From assembly GCF_032854445.1 (NCBI RefSeq), contig NC_088300.1, forward strand, positions 80,528,101 to 80,592,100: DNA of 64,000 nt. Reading direction: 5' to 3'. The notes under the pieces are model-generated. The model did no database searches. It was not told the DNA's origin and was given only the letters and a program-made list of their open reading frames with translations. The translations under genes and the position numbers were made by a program. The DNA comes from Liolophura sinensis. Lineage: Eukaryota; Mollusca; Polyplacophora; Chitonida; Chitonidae. Of this stretch, positions 55,847 to 64,000 are shown one piece after another (positions within the stretch are counted from its first letter, which is position 1; each line of letters begins with the position of its first letter).

Positions 55847-58800
55847 AGTTGCGGTCTCGTGGTTTCAACCGAGTTTCAATTTAACAAGTACGGTAGAATT
55901 TTTTTTTTTTTAACAGTTCAAAACAAGTGACATGTACTTCCGATCAGAGAAGGCCAATGTTTCTGGTCTGCTTTCTTATTGGTCAGTTTCCAGGTGTATT
56001 TATGTCACTTGCCATTCACCTTAATGTTTACAAATACGTTCCCTAGCATGAACACATACTGCATGTTGTGTCACTGTGGATTAGTCAATTTAGGCTTACA
56101 CTGGGAGTCAGTCACAGTCCTCGTCCAATGAGATCCCTCCAAGCTGTGCTGTCATTCAAGTTTGACCTGGAGAACTCCTGTCTCTTTGCCCCCCCCCCCC
56201 TCCCCCCCACTACAGGTAGCTATTTAAGAACCATTCATTAATCTCTCACAAAAACAGGATTGGCCACCAGACTCCATTCATCTCTGTCAACAGCGCATAC
56301 CAAATACCAAAGTTCAGATCTGGATCTGGTTTGGTGTGAATCATAAGACTGGGTGAGAACTTTCCAGCTAACTGCTATTGTGATCAACACTAGTAAACGT
56401 AACACTTGTCTAAGGCTGATTAAAGCTATAAAGCACCTGCTGTTCACAGCTGTCACAAACTCCAGACTGAGCTATGTTGTCTGGAGGTTCTGCTAGCTGA
56501 GTGGGCATGTCACATAGTACTAGATTCACCGTGTCACATGGATGATGCAATACATAGGCGTATATACATGTATATCACAGCCTCACTGGCATATTGTAGG
56601 TGACCAGCTACAATATGTATACAAACTCAGGAGTCAAGGAATCAAGGCTACAGCCATTCAAGAGTGTGATGATATACCAGAACCATGCAACAGTTGTTTT
56701 AGACACAAGACAGCTTGTGCACTTACTGCTCATTAAGATCACAAAGCAAAGAATTCTTGTTGTGCAGGAATCAACATTAAAATCAATAATTTTTTTTTCT
56801 GATGCACTGTGTACATATGTACATATATATTTTATTTATTTGATTGTTACACTCGCATGTTTATGCACGCACCAAAGGGCACCCTACATGGTAAAGTACA
56901 GATCTAAGATAGGCATGACACACCTGTGCCAAAATGTAATAGTCCTAATAAAACACTCCCTCACTCATAAAATCAATATTTTGTTTTCACACACTGCTAC
57001 TTATTATCAACATCCGCCCACCCATCCTCCGCAAAACATTACAGTCAGCCATGATAATCTCACCACACATGTCTACATCACTGACCTTGACCCCACCATC
57101 AGGAGCCAGCACAACAACAATGCACAAGTAAATATTCAGTGCAGACTCCTACCCTCCTCCACACTGAGTTAGTTCGCCAATACAGCTGTTACCTTAGTAA
57201 TCACAAACAAGGAAAGTATGTTAGCTTAAGTTATACAGGGTTTAAGTCATTGATATTCCCTGCTGGATGGGAAACAGATGCATAGTCAGTACTGGATAGG
57301 GACCATTGTCTGGTTGGATTAGCTCTGCAGGACACCTGTCCTAACAGGTCATCTCCTCTGACATACTCCTTTGAGACAAAGCCTTACAGGCAGGATAACT
57401 CCCCTGACAAGGCAACTCTAGGCAAGGAAACTCCCAACCATGCAGGGCATATCCAGCCATGTTAACATCTTTGACAAAGCAACTTAAGGCCAAATTATTA
57501 CACGGCAATGCCTGGCAAGACAAATAGCCTGGCATCTCCTTCAAGGTCAACACCTTAGACAAAGCAACTCTTACGGCCAATCCTAACAGGGCATCGCCTG
57601 GCGGGGCATCTCCTGCAAGTTTAACACCTTGGACAAGGTGTCCTAAAGGCAACATCATAACAGAGCAACTCCTTGCAAAACCACTGGCCTGGCATCTCCT
57701 GCCAAATCAACGCCTTAGATAAAGCAACTCTTAGGGCCAAATCCTAACAGGGCAACAGGGCAAGAAAAATGTCTGGGCATCTTGTGTCAGTGTAACACCT
57801 TGGACAAGGTGTCCTAAGGGCCACATTATAACAGGGCAACACTTGGCAAGACAACTGGCTGGGCATCTCCTGCCAAGTCAACGCCTGAGACAAAGCAACT
57901 CTTAGGGCCAAATCCTAACACGGCAACGCCTGGCATATCCTGCCAGGTCAACGCCTTAGGCAAAGCAACTCTTAGGGCCAAATCCTAACAGGGCAACGCT
58001 TGGCAAGACAACTGGGTGGGAATCCCCTAACAGGTCAACGCCTGAGACAAAGCAACTCTTAGGGCCAAATCCTAACAGGGCAACGCCTGTCATCTCTTGC
58101 CAGGTCAACACCTTAGGCAAAGCAACTCTTAGGGCCAAATCCTAACAAGACAACTGCGCCAGGCATCTCCAGCCAGTGTAACACCTTGGACAAGGTCTCC
58201 TATGGGCCACATCGCAATAGAGCAACTGGTAGAGCGTCTCTGCCTACACAACACCTCATAAGGCAACTTCCAAAGGTAACATGTTAAATATGGGACCCTT
58301 AACAAACATGGTACTGGGTGCACTAGAGATTTCTGGGAAACTGCATGTACATATAGTGTTCCAGAGTGCCTTTCATGGTTCAGAGTGCCATGTTCTGAAA
58401 CGGGTTGTCACATTAATTTGGAACAGGTCAACAGTTTAAACTTTTCCATGCAAGGGAGAAAGTTTTATACACAAGCAAAACTTCCCCAATATGTAGATAG
58501 ATGCACACATGTGCATTGTTCAAACCAAACAGGGAAGGGGAAAGCAGCCATCTCCCACTCACTTGGTTTGTTTCTCTGTACACGTGTGTACGGGGTCCAC
58601 TACCTTACTTCTGCTGCTGGTTAGGACAGTTGCAGGGACAGCACTGTTGGTTGTATTGTTGTTGTTTTTTGTTCTTTTTTTTTGAATGCATGAAGCTTCT
58701 CTTTTCAAACTACATGGTGCTTTATCTGGTTTATATATATATATGGATGTATTTTTTGCTCAGACTCTGAAGTACATGTGTCTTATATACTTGTTTTCTT

Positions 58801-59344
58801 TGTGAAGGCTTTGTGTCATCCCCAAAAATTTCTTTGGGGAAGAACAGTTTTGCTGTAAATTGACCAAGCTACCTTTGATAAATAAAGATAGTATTATTAT
58901 TATTTTATATATATATATAGGTGTCACAGTTTTATTTAACTCAGTGTTCAAGTTGTTTCATTATATCCATGTAGGTAAGGTAGAAATATGGTGGCTGAGG
59001 ATAAAAATACAAAATAAAACCTATTTTCTTTAATTTTAAACATGTTCTTTCTGAATCCAAAATTTCTGAACTCAAACTGAAATTTCATTGATATGTGTTT
59101 TCGCTATTATTGAAATGTTTAGTTTGCTTTCCTGTGCTAATAACACGTTTGGCATATTTGGAGGAGTGATTAGCTGATTGATAACAACCATGTCTACATA
59201 TAATCTCTGAAATGCCCCATCATGCCCTCACATGAAGTGCAACATAAAATATGCATCATTTCCTAATCCTGGTTAATTATAGCATCAACAAGTAACCAGA
59301 AACAAGATGCCAAAACGAACATCACACTACTTATTCTGAACCTT
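55847..59344 (-). other. Upstream flank of the transporter gene
   Basis: No TATA-like promoter could be assigned. A poly-C tract at 56188-56210 and the repeat at 57340-58270 are the only clear structures. Open frames here (for example 56600-57172, plus) look non-coding. Confidence 0.5.
57340..58270. repeat. Imperfect tandem repeat, about 70-90-bp unit
   Basis: Repeated blocks of 'caaagcaactcttagggcca', 'aatcctaacagggcaacgcc' and 'tggcatctcctgccaggtca', with variable spacing and substitutions. Confidence 0.88.
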
Positions 59345-59586
59345 TACTAATGTTAACAGAGGTAGTAAGTTAACTTTTCGATCATTTGCACCACTAATAA
59401 TGGTAACAGAGGTAGTAAGTTAACTTTTTGATCATTTGAACCACTAATGTTAACAGAGGTAGTAAGTTAACTTTTTGATCATTTGCACCACTAATGCTAA
59501 CAGAGGTAGGAAGTTAACTTTTTGATCATTTGCACCACTAATGTTAACAGAGGTAGTATGTTAACTTTTTAATCATTTGCACCACA
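59345..59586. repeat. 47-bp tandem repeat, five copies
   Basis: Unit 'gttaacagaggtagtaagtt' plus 'aactttttgatcatttgcac', offset 47 bp (first interval 51). Confidence 0.92.
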
Positions 59587-60423
59587 GGCAACCATTACAA
59601 AATTCCACATGCACATTGGCAACCATAACGGCTAATACCACTTGTCCTGAAGAAATAATGGGGCATGCATCACATTTTGACCCAAGCTTGTCATCAGATA
59701 TGCGAGAAAAAGAAAAACTAATTAAGTCTTAGAGTAGGAGTTATCGGACTATAAACCGAACCTTAAATATAAACCTGACAAACAAAATGTATTTCAGCTG
59801 TAAACCAGTCCTGTGATATAGCATGCAACATTGTTACATCCCATTCATGATATCAAAAATTATGTATGGTTATGCTGACACCACTCCACATCAGCAGAGG
59901 AAATACTGTACCATTATCTACTAGCTTCAGGCCTCTAAACCAAACATCTCTAGAAGCCAATATATTTTTTAATGTCCTTGCCCTTGGGATGTGTGAAAAC
60001 AATGTATTACACAATTTGTACATACAATTATTAAGCACCCCACCTATTTCTCACAGAAGATGGATACCAGTTTTTAGTGCAACGGTCTTAGAATTATAAT
60101 GGGCAAATTAATGAAGCAACTATTTCTCGGAAATAAGTAAAATAGTCTTTCAATTTATACACAAGTTATCATCATCTAGTGCACACAGGTCATTGCTTTT
60201 TTAGTTCACTGTCACCTAAAAGCATATGAGAAAGAGCAATTCAAAGACTCAAATTAAAATCATCAAATTCTAGTAATCTGACATATCAGATCTTGATGTG
60301 GTGATATGCAGTGATAATGAGCAGCTTACACATAACCCTCTACAGAGTTTATCCATAAATGATGAGAATAACGCTGTCCAGCAACTAATAATCAACAGTT
60401 AGACTAAAAATGTACATGAAGCT

Positions 60424-60575
60424 GTTGCTTTAAATGTCCTTACAGTACCCACTTGAAATGTTAACTTTAAATGTGCTTACAGAACCCACATGAAATGTTA
60501 ACTTTAAATGTGCTTACAGTACTCGCTTGAAATGTTAACTTTTAATGTGCTTAGAGCAACCAGTTGAAATGTTAA
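60424..60575. repeat. 37-bp tandem repeat, four copies
   Basis: Unit 'gaaatgttaactttaaatgt' plus 'gcttacagtacccactt', offset 37 bp. Confidence 0.92.
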
Positions 60576-60579
60576 CTGT

Positions 60580-62640
60580 CCAAGTAATCTAGCTGTGTAC
60601 TTGTTAGTGCCATCGTTGAATAATAAGGAGACGTCCTGTCCTTGTGTTAATACAAAATAAATCCCACTATTAATACAAATGATTGTTGGCACAAATCGAA
60701 GGTTCAACACAACAACATAGGAATGTAATCTCGGCACAAAACCAGGTTGAAATCTTCCTGGCTTTGAGGTGGCACCTGTGACAAAACTGGTTCACATATT
60801 TTTTAACACAACAAACAACATTGTTTTGATTAAGAGCAACTGTGGGTCAGTAGGCTCAAGCTGTTCATGATAATTCAGTCAACACACTATTTGAGCCCTC
60901 CTATCCAAAGCTAATCCAATCATTTCTGGCAATGTTTTACACACACATGAACCACACAAAAGAATTCTTTGGAATAGTCTTTTTGTTTCTGTACAAATAC
61001 ATGTCACAAAATCAACTACTAATGCATCTTCAGGGTGGTTGGTCATTTCAGGACAATGTACAATCCAACTGTCTGCTTAATAACTGTTTTGCACAAGCAG
61101 GAGGCCAACTAATTAAATTAGACAATTAAGCGTGTCAGTCAGGTGTCTGAAACTTTGTAAGACTTAAACTGTCCTAAATGGTTCCAGGTCACCAAAGGCT
61201 CAAAAACAACTGAATCGATACACAACAAGTTGAACCCTTGCCAACAGAAAACTATGTAGGTGATCATTTGGTCTTTCTACTGCAGCATTCAATGGAACGA
61301 CAAATACACTATTAACCTTCACATCAGAAGGGCCACCAGCTCCAATGTCATTCCCCCACACTTCACACTGTCTGCATCCTGTTACACGTTGATAAGGATC
61401 CACACAACAGAGCATTACTTCTAAAAAATATGGATATGCAATTAATGCATGTTCCTGTCTGATTTGCAGAAGTGACTTTATGTATACATATATTCTAGAA
61501 ATCTAACAGGGTTTACAGTTTAGAACTCATACTGGTATCTGGTCTCGAAAGTAAACGAATTGATTTTTCACACTGTATGAAGCAATGGTTGACAACAGTT
61601 ATGTTTCTTAAGTAAAGAGCCAAGATATAATCTTCATAAGGAAGTTAATGTGAGGAAAGAGCTCATTATGGAAAGGTATTTCCAGGGCACAGCAGAGGCT
61701 TAACCCAAATTCAAACCTTGTTTGAATGGGGAGTTATAGAAGGTCAAACAGGCACAGTGTAAACTCTCCAGGGGCATTGAGAAAATTGCAACAACTTGAA
61801 CTCCTTGATCTTTCAACTGTGCAGAAAAGAAAAACTGTCCTCATTTTCTTTGAATGAGTCCATCAAGCCTTCGTCACTGCCAACACGTTTGGTTATTAGG
61901 AGACAGATTTAGAGGTTCAAGCAGAAGATCTATCCTTGGTGCTTATCATTCACTACAATGCAGCAGTCATCCAAACAAATCATCATCAGCACAATCTGAG
62001 CTGAACTAGGGATGACCTTATAAGGTTCAAGGTATGATCAAGTCTGGGCACAAGCTAGATTGGATATGGCTGCAACATGTGAGGCAGACAGGCAAATTAA
62101 AGCCAGGCAGGCAGCCAGCCAGTCAATATCACCATGCACATGTAGTCCTCCAACCAAATACAAGCCATTGACCTCAACCCAGTGGAAGTGCTCCACATGC
62201 AGCCACACTGTTCGTTTTAACTTCCACAACAAAGTTTTTCCCACCTCACAAAAGATTCATATGTCTACACTCTCCACATGCAGTATTAAACTGCACAACG
62301 TTTTGTAATACAGTTTCTCATTTAGTCTACGGTATAAATCTCAAAAACAAATCTATAACTAGCTTTCTTCAGATAGACCATTTTTTACATGCTTGTACTC
62401 ATTCTGTCATCCAGAATCAACATACTGGACAATTTGACTATACTCCAAAATTAAACTACCTTTTTCATCTTTTTCAATGTCTTAGATGTTTACATCACTG
62501 TGCACCAGATCGAACTTAAAAACATCATTGTAACTCACACTGGCAACTCGCTGGTTATTTTGTGCCTTACTTTATCTATTTGCACATTCCGCATAGCGCT
62601 CGCTAGGCTACGGATTTGTTTGTGTAAAACCACTAAACAT
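60580..62640. other. No recognised gene
   Basis: AT-rich, no exon or repeat identified with confidence. Confidence 0.5.
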
Positions 62641-62689
62641 GGTAACACATGCATATCAGACAGAGGAAAAGGATAGAGGTTATAAATCT

Positions 62690-64000
62690 GCAGGAGACAA
62701 GGCTGTACTGGTGTAAGTCAGTCTGCAGCCACTTCACCTCCACTCAGGAGACAAGGCTATACTGGTGTAGGTCAGTCTGCAGCCACTTCACCTCCACTAA
62801 GGAGACAAGGCTATACTGGTGTAGGTCAGTCTGCAGCCACTTCACCTCCGCTCAGGAGACAAGGCTATACTGGTGTAGGTCAGTTTGCGGCCACTTCACC
62901 TCCACTCAGGAGACACGGCTATACTGGTGTAGGTCAGTCTGCAGCCACTTCACCTCCACTCAGGAGACACGGCTATACTGGTGTAGGTCAGTCTGCAGAC
63001 GCTTCACCTCCACTCAGGAGACACGGCTGTGCTGGTGTAAGTCAGTCTGTAGACACTTCACCTCCACTCAGGAGACAAGGCTATACTGGTGTAGGCCAGT
63101 CTGCAGCCACTTCACCTCCACTCAGGAGACACGGCTGTACTGGTGTAGGTCAGTCTGCAGCCACCACCTCCACTCAGGAGACACGGCTATACTGGTGTAG
63201 GTCAGTCTGCAGCCACCACCTCCAATCAGGAGACACGGCTATACTGGTGTAGGTCAGTCTGCAGCCACTTCACCTCCACTAAGGAGGCAAGGCTATACTG
63301 GTGTAGGTCAGTCTGCAGCCACTGCACCTCCACTCAGGAGACACGGCTATACTGGTGTAGGTCAGTCTGCAGCCACTTCACCTCCACTCAGGAGACAAGG
63401 CTATACTGGTGTAGGTCAGTCTGCAGCCACTTCACCTCACTCAGGAGACAAGGCTATACTGGTGTAGGTCAGTTTGCGGCCACTTCACCTCCACTCAGGA
63501 GACACAGCTGTACTGGTGTAGGTCAGTATGGTGACGCCTTCACCTCCACTCAGGAGACAAGGTTGTACTGGTGTAGGTCAGTGTGTAGACACTTCACCTC
63601 CACTCAGGAGACACGGCTGTACTGGTGTAGGTCAGTATGCAGACGCTTCACCTCCACTCAGGAGACACGGCTATACTGGTGTAGGTCAGTCTGCAGCCAC
63701 TTCACCTCCACTCAGGAGACAAGGTTGTACTGGTGTAGGTCAGTGTGTAGACACTTCACCTCCACTCAGGAGACACGGCTATACTGGTGTTGGTCAGTCT
63801 GCAGACGCTTCACCTCCACTCAGGAGACACGGCTGTGCTGGTGTAGGTCAGTCTGTAGACACTTCACCTCCACTCAGGAGACACGGCTGTGCTGGTGTAG
63901 GTCAGTATGGTGACGCTTCACCTCCACTCAGGAGACAAGGTTGTACTGGTGTAGGTCAGTCAGTACACGCTGCACCTCCACTCAGGAGACACGGCTATAC
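62690..64000. repeat. 54-bp minisatellite running off the window edge, at least 24 copies
   Basis: Unit 'ctcaggagacacggctatac' plus 'tggtgtaggtcagtctgcag' and 'ccacttcacctcca'. A period divisible by three gives long open frames with an 18-residue Cys-containing unit, but several copies carry small indels that break frame. Not treated as coding. Confidence 0.95.

Noticed and set aside
56600..57172. 190-codon open frame upstream of the transporter
   Set aside because: No recognisable domain, AT-rich and His/Thr-biased composition, no splice context.
62649..63913. Cys-containing repeat open frames as a secreted repeat protein
   Set aside because: 54-bp minisatellite with frame-breaking indels between copies and no splice or signal-peptide evidence.

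Overview
The window is animal nuclear DNA: intron-rich, AT-leaning, full of minisatellites, with two multi-exon genes arranged tail to tail. A tRNA-derived SINE family, recurring in at least seven copies, resembles SINEs I associate with molluscs and other lophotrochozoans. I therefore favour a mollusc or other spiralian, but this is an inference and no species is claimed. Nothing looks bacterial, plasmid-borne or viral.  Left part, 1 to 17.6 kb, plus strand: the 3' portion of a liprin-beta gene (PPFIBP family, presynaptic and adhesion scaffold). I assembled 17 exons by GT/AG boundaries and matching phases. They encode the last 658 residues: the end of the N-terminal coiled coil, a low-complexity linker, three SAM domains and a C-terminal tail ending Ser-Asn-Val. 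The upstream exons lie outside the window. The introns contain several tandem arrays and two SINE copies.  Middle, 17.6 to 30.9 kb: intergenic or UTR sequence. It holds a short tandem-repeat tract at 20.9 to 23.0 kb, a 54-bp array whose units read as a protein-like repeat (23.83 to 24.51 kb), a 12-bp-based array (25.16 to 25.44 kb) and a 44-bp array at 30.26 to 30.6 kb.  Right part, 30.9 to 55.85 kb, minus strand: a complete SLC6 sodium/chloride-coupled transporter gene of the glycine transporter (GlyT1/GlyT2) type. It has 16 exons, one of them possibly a cassette, and all splice phases agree except in one exon. The TM3 exon (41800-41942) is one base short of the length its neighbours require and so contains an apparent frameshift and premature stop. 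Introns hold large arrays of 93 bp, 113 bp and 74-77 bp, the last interrupted by a clean 185-bp TIR element with a 6-bp target duplication. 55.85 to 64 kb is upstream sequence with further minisatellites, including a 54-bp array running off the window edge.  The most notable pattern is that four minisatellites, in both genes, start at or copy the 5' splice site of an exon. In one (11.2 kb) intact duplicated donors lie in tandem. In another (31.5 kb) every copy carries the donor GT changed to AT. Coordinates and translations were derived by reading the sequence by eye. Family assignments rest on remembered family sequences, not on a database search.
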